From positions 4,282,501 to 4,346,500 of the forward strand of contig NZ_CP095049.1 in assembly GCF_022919135.1 (NCBI RefSeq): a stretch of 64,000 nucleotides of DNA, given 5' to 3'. Shown here piece by piece: positions 1 to 7,698 of this stretch (position 1 is the stretch's first letter; every line of letters begins with the position of its first letter). The DNA is from Hymenobacter cellulosivorans (GTDB taxonomy: Bacteria; Bacteroidota; Bacteroidia; Cytophagales; Hymenobacteraceae). Made by a program: the position numbers and the translations under genes. A model generated the notes under the pieces. It did not search any database and had not been told where the DNA came from. It saw only the letters and a program-made list of their open reading frames with translations.

Positions 1-1591
1 CAATGCCGGGGCCGTAGTCCTGCACGCTAACCTGCACGAAGCTACCGGCCGGCCTGGCCCGCACCGTCAGGACCTCCCCGACCGGCGAATAGCGCGTGGC
101 GTTGGCCAGCAGATTGATGAGCACCCAGGTAGTCTTTTCGACGTCGGCGCGCACGGCGGGCAAATTCTGGGGCAAGTGCACATCCAGGCGCAGCTGCTTA
201 GTATCGAGCTGGGCCTGCACCGTGGCAGTGGCATAGCCCACCACGTCGGCGAGACTAGTGGGGCGAAGGTCGAGCTGGATGCCGGCCCCGGCGTCGAGGC
301 GGGATACATCGAGCAGCTCGGCCACCATGCGCTGCAGGCGCTGGGTTTCCTGGCGCACGTCGCCGGTAATACGCAGGCGCTCCTCGGCCGGCAGTCGCTC
401 GTCAAGCAGCAGGCGCAGGTTGATGTTCATGCTCGAAAGCGGAGTTTTGAGCTCGTGCGAGACGGTGGCCAGGAAGTTGGACTTGACCTGATCCAGCTTC
501 TTGAAGTCCGACACGTTGCGCAGAGTCAGGATCTGCCCCACAAACTCGGTTTTCTCGGTGGCCTCGTTGAAAGACACCAAATCCTGCACGGCTAGGCGGT
601 AAAACGCTTCCTCGCCGCGCTGACTGATGTGCAGCAGCGGGGCTTCGGCCACGGCCGCCGCCCGGTTAGGCGCGTCGAGCGGACTGAGCATGGTTTGGAG
701 CAGGTCGTTGTGCAGGCGCAACACCGGCGCGGGCTGCCCCACAACTTGTTCGGGCTGCAACCCCAGCAGCTCGCACATGACGGGGTTTGCCAGCAGAATG
801 CGGCGGTGCTCGTCGAGCAGCAGTAGGCCTTCGTCCAGGGTGTTGACGATGCTGGCGGCCCGGTTACGCTCGGTGATTAGTTCAGCGGCCGTGGAGGTGC
901 GGTACTCGCGCAGCTGGCTGAGCATGCGGTTGAAGGCCCGGGCCACCTGCCCAAACTCGTCGGTGCTTTCCTGGGGGATGCTGGCCGAAAAGTCGCGCTC
1001 GGTGGCGTGGTTGAGGGCAGCGGTGAGGCGGCGCAGGGGCTGCACGGCGGCTTCGGGCACGCTGCCCACCAGGCCCAGGGCCAAGAGCGTGGCCAGGGTC
1101 AGGAAGACGAGCAGGTTGCGGTTGGCCTCGTCGGCGCGGCGGTTGGCCTGGGCGGTTTTGCGGGTCAGGGCAGCCGTGTTGACCTCGACCATCTGGTAGG
1201 TCAGGCGGCGCAGTTCGGCCACGGTAGGCGGGGCGGCCACCAAGGCTGCAGAACCCGGCGCGGCGCGTTGCAGCTGCTGAAGCACCCGTAGGCGCTGCCC
1301 CAACTCCTCAACGACCTCCTGCTCCCCGGCCTCGGTCACATTACCGGCTTCTTTGCGCAACGCGGTGGCAAAGCGGGCTGTGGCTACCGTATCGGCTAAA
1401 GGCTGGCGGGCCAGCTCATCCAGGCTGCGCAGCATCTGCTGGCCCAGGGTAACAGAGTAAAGGTTGGCCGTGAGTACGTCCCGGGAGTTGCGGTCGAGCT
1501 GCCGCAGGGAGTAGTAGCCGTAGCCGCCGATGCTGAGTAGCAGCAGCAGCATGGCCAGAAACCCCAGGTTGATTTTGGTTTTTAAATTCAT
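1..1591 (-). CDS. Sensor histidine kinase of the kdp locus (3' end outside window)
   Basis: Membrane sensor kinase, 530 codons visible. The start is the ATG at 1591 (MNLKTKINLGFLAM), followed at once by a hydrophobic segment. A periplasmic-sized region, a second membrane segment (LLVFLTLATLLALGLVG), a HAMP-like linker and a PAS-like region (LLLDEHRRILLANPVM) follow. The phosphoacceptor box is ATVSHELKTPLSS with His379. The ATPase domain begins (N box, then DYGPGI) and is cut by the window edge. It lies downstream of the KdpD sensor half, on the same strand. KdpD is normally one protein with both halves; here the kinase half is a separate gene with its own transmembrane and HAMP parts. Inference: it phosphorylates the NtrC-type regulator at 9853-11217. 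Family call is firm; the pairing is inferred from position. Confidence 0.93.
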   Translation of the reverse strand, partial: MNLKTKINLGFLAMLLLLLSIGGYGYYSLRQLDRNSRDVLTANLYSVTLGQQMLRSLDELARQPLADTVATARFATALRKEAGNVTEAGEQEVVEELGQRLRVLQQLQRAAPGSAALVAAPPTVAELRRLTYQMVEVNTAALTRKTAQANRRADEANRNLLVFLTLATLLALGLVGSVPEAAVQPLRRLTAALNHATERDFSASIPQESTDEFGQVARAFNRMLSQLREYRTSTAAELITERNRAASIVNTLDEGLLLLDEHRRILLANPVMCELLGLQPEQVVGQPAPVLRLHNDLLQTMLSPLDAPNRAAAVAEAPLLHISQRGEEAFYRLAVQDLVSFNEATEKTEFVGQILTLRNVSDFKKLDQVKSNFLATVSHELKTPLSSMNINLRLLLDERLPAEERLRITGDVRQETQRLQRMVAELLDVSRLDAGAGIQLDLRPTSLADVVGYATATVQAQLDTKQLRLDVHLPQNLPAVRADVEKTTWVLINLLANATRYSPVGEVLTVRARPAGSFVQVSVQDYGPGI

Positions 1592-1642
1592 TCGCGAAGC
1601 GCCGGAAGGCGGAGGTTGAGTGAGCTCGGCAAGGGCCAATTA

Positions 1643-1812
1643 AGAACGTCATGTCGAGCCCGGCGAGGAATCTCGCGTGCAATGGTAATCAATGGCCCTG
1701 GCAAAGAAGTGGCGGAGACGCTTGAGCTGACTTGTGCCCTAGTAAAGCAGAAGGTTCTTTCCTCAACAACGCCAGCATGCGAGGTTCCTCGCGGGGCTCG
1801 AAATGACGTTCT
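1643..1812. repeat. MITE/REP-like element with 38-bp terminal inverted repeats
   Basis: The ends 1643-1680 and 1775-1812 are inverted copies of one another: 38 bp with 4 mismatches, both outer ends reading AGAACGTCAT. A 94-bp core without coding potential lies between. It fills most of the roughly 300-bp gap between the KdpD sensor gene and the histidine kinase gene. The layout resembles a non-autonomous miniature element or a large REP-type repeat; no second copy was seen in this window. As RNA it could fold into a very long hairpin and affect readthrough into the kinase gene. Confidence 0.75.
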
Positions 1813-1889
1813 ATTTCCAACAGCGTCAACCTCTGTGCTGCTTGCGCCGCTTGAGACGACATTACTGTTTTGGCTCCTTCACCCGTAGG

Positions 1890-3062
1890 CTAATACGTAA
1901 CCAGGTACACGTCCAGGTCCTGGTCGGTGCGGGCCACGGCGCGCAGCAGATCCTGAGTTACGCCGCGGCGGCTGAGTTGCTCCCAGAGGCTTTTCTCCCG
2001 AGTGATGCCGCACACCAGTAGCGTGGCGTTTTTTTCGGCGGCCACTTGCCGGATGGCACCCACGATATCGTCGGACTTGACGCGCAGAATCTGGGCGCCC
2101 AGCTCGGTAGCCAGCTGCAGATTGCCCAGCAGGCGGCGCTGGGTGGCCAGGTTGATCCGGTCGGCGGCTTCGGGGGTGGTTTGCACGTAGAGCACGTACC
2201 AGGCCGCGGCCCCGAACCGGTCGGCCAGGCGGGAGGTTTTGCGGATAATTTCCTTAGCGGCCTGGTCGTTGGCATTGATGCAGGCCAGCAGCCGGTCGTC
2301 GTTGCGGCGCTGGGGCGTGACGGGCCAGGCACCGCCGGCATCGGTTTCGACCTGGCGGCTGAGCAGCTGGGCTACTTCGCGCACGGCCAGACGGCGCAGC
2401 TGAAGCAGATTTTCGGCCTGGAAAAAGTTGAGCAGGGCTGTGGGCACCTTGGCCGGGTCGTAAATCTTGCCTTCTTCCAAGCGGGTGCGCAGCTCTCCCA
2501 CCGTCAAATCCACGTTGACCACCTCGTCGGCCTGCTTGAGGAGCTGATCCGGGACTCGCTCGGTCACGTCGGTACCGGTGATTTTGAGCACCTGGTCGTG
2601 CAGGCTTTCCAGATGCTGCACGTTGAGGGCCGTAATTACCGAAATACCCTGACTTACCAAAAACGCCACATCCTGCCACCGCTTTTCATGCCGGGAGCCG
2701 GGCACGTTGGAATGGGCCAGCTCATCGACTACGACCACCTGCGGCCGGCGCTGCACAATGCCTTCCACATCCATTTCCTCCAGGGCCCGCCCCTTGTAAA
2801 ACAGCTGCTTGCGCGGCAGCAGCGGCAGGCCGATAAGCTGGCCCACCGTGCCGGCCCGGCCGTGGGTTTCGATATAGCCCAGGAGCACATCCACGCCGTG
2901 CTGGTGCAAATCCTGGGCTTCCTGGAGCATGCGGTAGGTTTTGCCCACGCCGGCAGCCAAACCCAGGTACACCTTGAGCGTGCCGCGCCGCTTGCCCTGC
3001 ACCAGGCGCAGAAACCGCTCGGCCGACTGGTCGCGCTGGTCCTGCTCGGAAGATGAACTCAT
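1890..3062 (-). CDS. kdpD: KdpD N-terminal sensor half (KdpD domain + USP domain), stand-alone
   Basis: A 390-aa cytoplasmic protein matching only the N-terminal half of classical KdpD. Visible parts are the P-loop GLAAGVGKTY (about residues 34-43), the Walker-B-like stretch VVVVDELAHSN and, from about residue 250, a universal-stress-protein domain (RLLACINAND...). There are no transmembrane segments, HisKA or ATPase kinase domains. In E. coli these N-terminal domains sense intracellular signals and modulate the kinase. Here they must act in trans on the separate kinase downstream (1-1591). The gene starts 22 bp after the outer-membrane protein gene, so it is probably cotranscribed. Start ATG at 3062 (MSSSSEQ). 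Identification as a split KdpD is firm. Confidence 0.93.
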   Translation of the reverse strand: MSSSSEQDQRDQSAERFLRLVQGKRRGTLKVYLGLAAGVGKTYRMLQEAQDLHQHGVDVLLGYIETHGRAGTVGQLIGLPLLPRKQLFYKGRALEEMDVEGIVQRRPQVVVVDELAHSNVPGSRHEKRWQDVAFLVSQGISVITALNVQHLESLHDQVLKITGTDVTERVPDQLLKQADEVVNVDLTVGELRTRLEEGKIYDPAKVPTALLNFFQAENLLQLRRLAVREVAQLLSRQVETDAGGAWPVTPQRRNDDRLLACINANDQAAKEIIRKTSRLADRFGAAAWYVLYVQTTPEAADRINLATQRRLLGNLQLATELGAQILRVKSDDIVGAIRQVAAEKNATLLVCGITREKSLWEQLSRRGVTQDLLRAVARTDQDLDVYLVTY

Positions 3063-3084
3063 GGCGAAAGCAGGAAGAAGTGGG

Positions 3085-4197
3085 TTAGAACGAAAGCGCC
3101 ACGCTGGTCGTCAGGTTGCCGTAGCCGTCGGCCGTCTGGGCGTCGCGCTGCTGAAAAATGGCGTCTTGGGCTTGCAGGTAGCGGCCTTCCACCCGAAACA
3201 GCACGTTGGCGGCCGGGGCGTAATCCAGGTTCAGGGAGCCGCCCGCCACCCGAAAATCCGCGTCGGTGCGGGCCGGCTGCAGGCTGCTGATGATGACCCC
3301 GCGCTGGGCGTAGTAGTACTCACCGCGCAGCGTGCCGGAAAGCTTGTCGGCCAGCTTCAGCTTCACAAAGGCGGCGGCCGTGTGCCAGGTGTCGTAGCCA
3401 CGGCGGCCGGCGCTTTGCTGCTTGCCCACGTCGAATACCGCTGCCAGAGCCAGCCGCTCGGTGGCCGCGTAGGTGAGGTAGAAATTGTGGAAGTAGCGCC
3501 GGCGGCGGAGCGAGTCCTGAGGCTGCTCGTTGCCCAGGAAGGTGCTGGAATTGATCAGGAGTTTATCCGTCGGCTTCCACTGAATCTGGGTGCCGAGGGC
3601 CTTGCCCTGGTTGGTCTCGCGGATGTTCTGCCAGCCGTTGAGCACCAGGCCGGTTAGGGTGAGCTGGGGGGCTACTTCGTAGGTAAAGCGGGCCCCGGCT
3701 TCGTAGTAGGGCGAGTTTTCGGCCATCAACGAGCGGGTCAGCGTCCAGTTGTCCTTGCTCAGGGCCGACTCAAAGCCAATATGGGAGCTGAAAATACCCA
3801 GGTCCAGCCAGGCTTTCTGGAACGGCCGGAAGCCGGCGTAGGCTTCGTAGATGTGCTTGAACACGGGGTCCTCGGCGGCGTAGTTGGCCGCCACGTAGCT
3901 GCCCGCGTGCAGGCCCACGGCCCCGCGCACCCGCCCGTCGTCGTAGCGCAGCCCGACCAGGCCTTGGTTGACGGTAAACTCGTTTTGACGGTTGTGCGAG
4001 TACAGAAAGCCCGGGCGGGTGTTGGTGGCCGGGTGCTTAAAATCAAAGCCGTAATAGCCATCCACAAAGCCGTAAAAGGTCAGCGGATTGGCAGCAGGCG
4101 GTGGGGTGGCAGCCACCGAATCGGCGGCCGAGGGAGCCTGGGCCAGCGCGGCGCCGGCAGTGGTGAGCAGCAGGCCCAAGGTCAAGAAGTGTTTCAT
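3085..4197 (-). CDS. Outer-membrane beta-barrel (porin-like) protein of the kdp locus
   Basis: A 370-aa protein with a clear signal peptide (MKHFLTLGLLLTTAGAALAQ) and a C-terminus ending in the aromatic residue of LTTSVALSF, typical of outer-membrane barrels. The body alternates aromatic and polar residues (LTFYGFVDGYYGFDF, FHNFYLTYAATERL, GTLRGEYYYAQRG), as in porin-like barrels of the Bacteroidota BBP2/porin superfamily. It lies between kdpC (95 bp upstream) and the KdpD sensor gene (22 bp downstream), all on the minus strand. Inference: it may pass potassium or another small solute across the outer membrane when Kdp is induced. E. coli kdp has no such gene. The barrel call is strong; substrate unknown. 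Confidence 0.85.
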   Translation of the reverse strand: MKHFLTLGLLLTTAGAALAQAPSAADSVAATPPPAANPLTFYGFVDGYYGFDFKHPATNTRPGFLYSHNRQNEFTVNQGLVGLRYDDGRVRGAVGLHAGSYVAANYAAEDPVFKHIYEAYAGFRPFQKAWLDLGIFSSHIGFESALSKDNWTLTRSLMAENSPYYEAGARFTYEVAPQLTLTGLVLNGWQNIRETNQGKALGTQIQWKPTDKLLINSSTFLGNEQPQDSLRRRRYFHNFYLTYAATERLALAAVFDVGKQQSAGRRGYDTWHTAAAFVKLKLADKLSGTLRGEYYYAQRGVIISSLQPARTDADFRVAGGSLNLDYAPAANVLFRVEGRYLQAQDAIFQQRDAQTADGYGNLTTSVALSF

Positions 4198-4291
4198 TAT
4201 GGAGTCGCCCGTGGGGCGAAGGGAGTGGTGCGGGCCGCCAAGAATTCAGGCCCGCCCGGGTGAATAGAAAAAGGAAAAAGTGAGTTGCCCG

Positions 4292-4870
4292 TTAGCGTTG
4301 CGGCAGCGGGGCCAGCTCGTCCAGGGCCAGGTTCAAGGCTAGCAGGTTGACCTTAGCCGGTCCGAAAAAGGCGAAGATGGGCTCTTCCACGTGGGCCGCT
4401 ACCAGCTGCCGAACCCGCTCGGCGGGCAGGCGGCGCAGCCGGGCCACCCGTTCCACTTGGGCGTAGGCGCCTTCGGGCGACAGGTGCGGGTCGAGGCCCG
4501 AGCCGCTGGCCGTAACCAGTTCGGCGGGCACTTCTCCCCGTTTCACCGTGGGGTTCTGGGTTAGAAAGGCTTCCACCCGGGTGTGGACTTCGGCCAGGTA
4601 CTCGGGGTTCGACGGGCCCTTGTTGGAGCCGGCCGAGCCGCTGGCATTGTAGTCCACGGCCGAGGGGCGGCTGGTGAAGTACTCGGGCCGGTCAAACTTC
4701 TGGCCCACGTTGGCAAAGCCCACGACCCGGCCCTGACGGGTGATTTGCTCGCCTTGTCCGCGGCCGGGCGCCACCTGGGCGGCGGCCCACACCAGGGCCG
4801 GATACAAGCCGCAGCACAGCAGCAGCATCACCAGCGTGAGGCGCAAAGCGGGAATGAGTTGATTTTTCAT
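4292..4870 (-). CDS. kdpC: Potassium-transporting ATPase subunit KdpC
   Basis: A 192-aa KdpC subunit that helps assemble and stabilise the KdpFABC potassium pump in the inner membrane. It has one N-terminal membrane anchor (LRLTLVMLLLCCGLYPALVW) followed by a soluble domain with family signatures FTSRPSAVDYNASGSAGSN and the near-invariant ASGSGLDPHLSPEGAYAQV. The ATG at 4870 (MKNQLIP) is chosen over an upstream in-frame start at 4894 because it places the anchor at the usual distance. kdpC normally follows kdpB directly; here a gene on the opposite strand (4902-5462) separates them, its start only 31 bp from the kdpC start. Expression of kdpC therefore needs either readthrough across an antisense gene or its own promoter. 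Confidence 0.97.
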   Translation of the reverse strand: MKNQLIPALRLTLVMLLLCCGLYPALVWAAAQVAPGRGQGEQITRQGRVVGFANVGQKFDRPEYFTSRPSAVDYNASGSAGSNKGPSNPEYLAEVHTRVEAFLTQNPTVKRGEVPAELVTASGSGLDPHLSPEGAYAQVERVARLRRLPAERVRQLVAAHVEEPIFAFFGPAKVNLLALNLALDELAPLPQR

Positions 4871-4901
4871 GGTTGGTTTTCGCAATTGGTACATTTGAGG
4901 T

Positions 4902-5462
4902 ATGCCTGACAGCCCGATTCCCGATAATCAGATGGTCACCGTGATGGTGGCCGAAACCACGTTTGCGGTTCTGACCATGCCAGGCAGAAAGTTTCGGGTT
5001 GACTTTGTAGAAAAAGCCGAGGCGCGTCTTAAGCCGGGAATGCGGGGAGAATCCATGAGTTGCTCAGAGCATCCCTTGCTGCTAAGCCTCAATAGCCGCT
5101 TGGTTGATGTATACATCACTTCCCGGCCTCAAAACCCGCGGCAACTGCTTGCTGAGATTCGTAAGCGAATTCAGCTTGTGTTTCAGGAGTGGCGCGATTG
5201 GCGTTGCGTGTTATTTGGAAGAGGGGCATTCGGTGAAAGTCACCTCCGACGAAACCTGCTCGATGGGTCCGGATTACTTTTGTCGGGCGCGCCACTTTCT
5301 GTTGCTCAAGCCGTTATGAATGCGTGTACCGAACACGGTGTATCGGCTTATTTTCTTGGCGAGATTGAGAATTCTCCACTGGCAAGCCCTACGTTTCACT
5401 TGCTTCTCGTCGGTGACAAGGGATATGTCATTGCGCAGGACTTTCGTTTCGTAGAGCTTTGA
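4902..5462 (+). CDS. Unknown protein inserted in reverse orientation between kdpB and kdpC
   Basis: A 186-aa protein (MPDSPIPDNQMVTVMVAE... ending YVIAQDFRFVEL) that I do not recognise. No signal peptide, membrane segment or known catalytic motif is visible; it looks like a soluble alpha/beta protein with one Cys-containing stretch (GESMSCSEHPLLLSLNS). Its base composition is visibly lower in GC (about 55% in a sampled 60-bp stretch) than flanking kdpB and kdpC. Placement is tight: 31 bp from the kdpC start (divergent) and 3 bp from the kdpB stop (convergent), so it splits an otherwise conserved operon. This suggests later acquisition. The uninterrupted reading frame supports it as a real gene; function unknown. 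Confidence 0.7.
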   Translation: MPDSPIPDNQMVTVMVAETTFAVLTMPGRKFRVDFVEKAEARLKPGMRGESMSCSEHPLLLSLNSRLVDVYITSRPQNPRQLLAEIRKRIQLVFQEWRDWRCVLFGRGAFGESHLRRNLLDGSGLLLSGAPLSVAQAVMNACTEHGVSAYFLGEIENSPLASPTFHLLLVGDKGYVIAQDFRFVEL

Positions 5463-5465
5463 AGC

Positions 5466-7511
5466 CTACAAAAACACTCCCACAAGCAGGTCAATGACCT
5501 TGATGCCCACGAAGGGCACCAGCACCCCGCCCAGGCCGTAGATGAGTAGGTTGCGGCGCAGTAGTGCCGAGGCACCCACCGGCTGGTAAGCCACGCCTTT
5601 CAGGGCCAGCGGCACCAGGGCCGGAATAATAATAGCGTTGAAAATGACGGCCGAGAGAATAGCCGACTGCGGCGACTTCAGGCCCATGATATTCAGCGCG
5701 CCCAGGGCCGGAATGCCCACCATGAACAGGGCCGGCACGATGGCGAAGTACTTGGCCACGTCGTTGGCAATGCTGAAGGTGGTGAGCGTGCCGCGGGTCA
5801 TGAGCAGCTGCTTGCCGATTTCGACCACCTCGATGAGCTTGGTGGGGTCGTTGTCGAGGTCGACCATGTTGCCGGCTTCCTTGGCGGCCTGGGTGCCCGA
5901 GTTCATGGCTACTCCCACGTCGGCCTGGGCCAGGGCCGGGGCGTCGTTGGTGCCGTCGCCCATCATGGCCACCAGCTTGCCCTGCTCCTGCTCGCGGCGG
6001 ATGTAGTGCATCTTGTCCTCGGGCTTGGCCTCGGCAATGAAGTCGTCGACTCCGGCTTTTTCGGCAATAAACTTGGCCGTCAGCGGATTATCACCCGTTA
6101 CCATCACCGTCTTGATGCCCATGTTGCGCAGACGGGCAAACCGCTCCTGAATGCCAGGTTTAATGATGTCCTGCAGCTCGACTACGCCCAGCACCCGGTC
6201 GTTGTGGCTGAGCACCAGCGGGGTGCCGCCGTTGCTGGCCACGGTTTTTACCCGCTCGGCTACTTCGGCAGGATAAGCGTTGCCAGTTTGCTCGGCCAGC
6301 TGCCGGATGGCGTCGGCGGCGCCCTTGCGCAGGCGGGTGCCGTCCGAGAGGGTCACGCCGCTGCTGCGGGTTTCGGCCGTGAACTTGATGAGCTCGGCGC
6401 CCTGCAACCGGGCCTGAAGCTGCTCGGGGCTTACTTTGTTGTCCCGGGCCAGTTCCACGATGCTCTTGCCCTCGGGCGTTTCGTCGGTGAGGGAGCTAAG
6501 CGTGGCGGCCTCGATAAACTGGCTGATGGGCACGCCCGGGGCGGGCCAGAAGTGGGTGGCTTTGCGGTTGCCGATGGTGATGGTGCCGGTTTTGTCGAGC
6601 AGGAGCACGTCGATGTCGCCGGCGGTTTCCACGGCCTTGCCGCTCTTGGTAATGACGTTGGCGCGCAGGGCCCGGTCCATGCCGGCAATGCCGATGGCGG
6701 AGAGCAAGCCGCCAATGGTAGTCGGAATCAGACACACGAACAAGGCAATGAAGGCGGCAATGGCAATGGGCGTCTTGGCATAGGCCGCGAAGGGTGCCAG
6801 CGTCACGCACACAATCACGAAGACCAGCGTGAAGCCCGCCAGCAGGATGGTGAGGGCAATTTCGTTGGGCGTTTTCTGGCGCGAGGCGCCTTCCACCAGG
6901 GCAATCATCTTGTCGAGAAACGACTCGCCGGGGGCCGTGGTCACTTGCACCACGATGCGGTCGGACAAGACCTTGGTGCCGCCCGTGACGCTGGATTTGT
7001 CGCCGCCGGCTTCGCGGATAACCGGGGCCGATTCGCCCGTGATGGCCGACTCATCAATGGTGGCCAGGCCCTCGATGATTTCGCCGTCGGTGGCAATGAT
7101 TTCGCCGGCCTCAACTACGAATACGTCGCCTTTCTGGAGCTGGGCCGAGCTGACTTCCTCGAAGCTGCCCTCGGCAGTGCGCAGGCGGGCGGGGGTGTCC
7201 TGGCGGGTTTTGCGCAGCGAATCGGCCTGAGCCTTGCCGCGGGCCTCGGCAATGGCCTCGGCGAAGTTGGCGAAGAGCAGGGTCAGAAACAGCACCACGA
7301 ACACGGTGCAGTTGTAGCCGAAGCTGCCCTGGGCCGCGTCGGGCCGGACCAGCAGCCCCAGCGTGACGAAGAGCATCACCACCGTGCCGATTTCCACGGT
7401 AAACATGACCGGATTACGGAACATCACCCGCGGGTCGAGCTTGACGAAGGCCTGCTTCACGGCCTGGCCCACCAGCGCGGGTTGAAACAAAGATTGGGAT
7501 TGAGAAGGCAT
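5466..7511 (-). CDS. kdpB: Potassium-transporting ATPase ATP-binding subunit KdpB
   Basis: A 681-aa P-type ATPase subunit that powers potassium uptake. The phosphorylation motif DKTGT carries the catalytic Asp306. The actuator motif TGES (ITGESAPV), the hinge [14 protein letters not shown] and [24 protein letters not shown] are all present, with membrane helices at both ends. Length and order match the family. Start ATG at 7511 (MPSQSQSLF). It follows kdpA after a 187-bp spacer containing a direct repeat, longer than usual for kdpAB. Its stop codon nearly touches the convergent inserted gene at 4902-5462. All key residues look intact, so a working pump is expected. Confidence 0.99.
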   Translation of the reverse strand: MPSQSQSLFQPALVGQAVKQAFVKLDPRVMFRNPVMFTVEIGTVVMLFVTLGLLVRPDAAQGSFGYNCTVFVVLFLTLLFANFAEAIAEARGKAQADSLRKTRQDTPARLRTAEGSFEEVSSAQLQKGDVFVVEAGEIIATDGEIIEGLATIDESAITGESAPVIREAGGDKSSVTGGTKVLSDRIVVQVTTAPGESFLDKMIALVEGASRQKTPNEIALTILLAGFTLVFVIVCVTLAPFAAYAKTPIAIAAFIALFVCLIPTTIGGLLSAIGIAGMDRALRANVITKSGKAVETAGDIDVLLLDKTGTITIGNRKATHFWPAPGVPISQFIEAATLSSLTDETPEGKSIVELARDNKVSPEQLQARLQGAELIKFTAETRSSGVTLSDGTRLRKGAADAIRQLAEQTGNAYPAEVAERVKTVASNGGTPLVLSHNDRVLGVVELQDIIKPGIQERFARLRNMGIKTVMVTGDNPLTAKFIAEKAGVDDFIAEAKPEDKMHYIRREQEQGKLVAMMGDGTNDAPALAQADVGVAMNSGTQAAKEAGNMVDLDNDPTKLIEVVEIGKQLLMTRGTLTTFSIANDVAKYFAIVPALFMVGIPALGALNIMGLKSPQSAILSAVIFNAIIIPALVPLALKGVAYQPVGASALLRRNLLIYGLGGVLVPFVGIKVIDLLVGVFL

Positions 7512-7518
7512 GATGTAG

Positions 7519-7593
7519 AACTTAGAGCTCAGAGCTCAGAACTTAGAAGGGTATGGATATAGAGCTTAGAGGTGAGAGCTCAGAGCTTAGAAG
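7519..7593. repeat. Direct repeat in the kdpA-kdpB spacer
   Basis: Two 31-bp copies (7519-7549 and 7563-7593, 4 mismatches, 44-bp period) are built from short words such as AGAGCTCAG and AGAACTTAGAAG. They occupy the 187-bp untranslated gap between kdpA and kdpB. The repeated words contain the palindrome GAGCTC, so local folding is possible. No gene or obvious promoter is seen in the spacer. Origin and role are unknown. Confidence 0.7.
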
Positions 7594-7698
7594 AAGGAGT
7601 AAAAAGGCCATTAGGAGCTCGAGGTGCAGGTTTTAGAACGAGACTGGCCAAACCAGGAAAAGCCTTATCTCTAACTTCTTACCTCCGAGTCCTACCTT

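Noticed and set aside
6006..7562. A 518-codon plus-strand frame opposite kdpB
   Set aside because: Antisense shadow; kdpB is complete with all catalytic motifs on the other strand.
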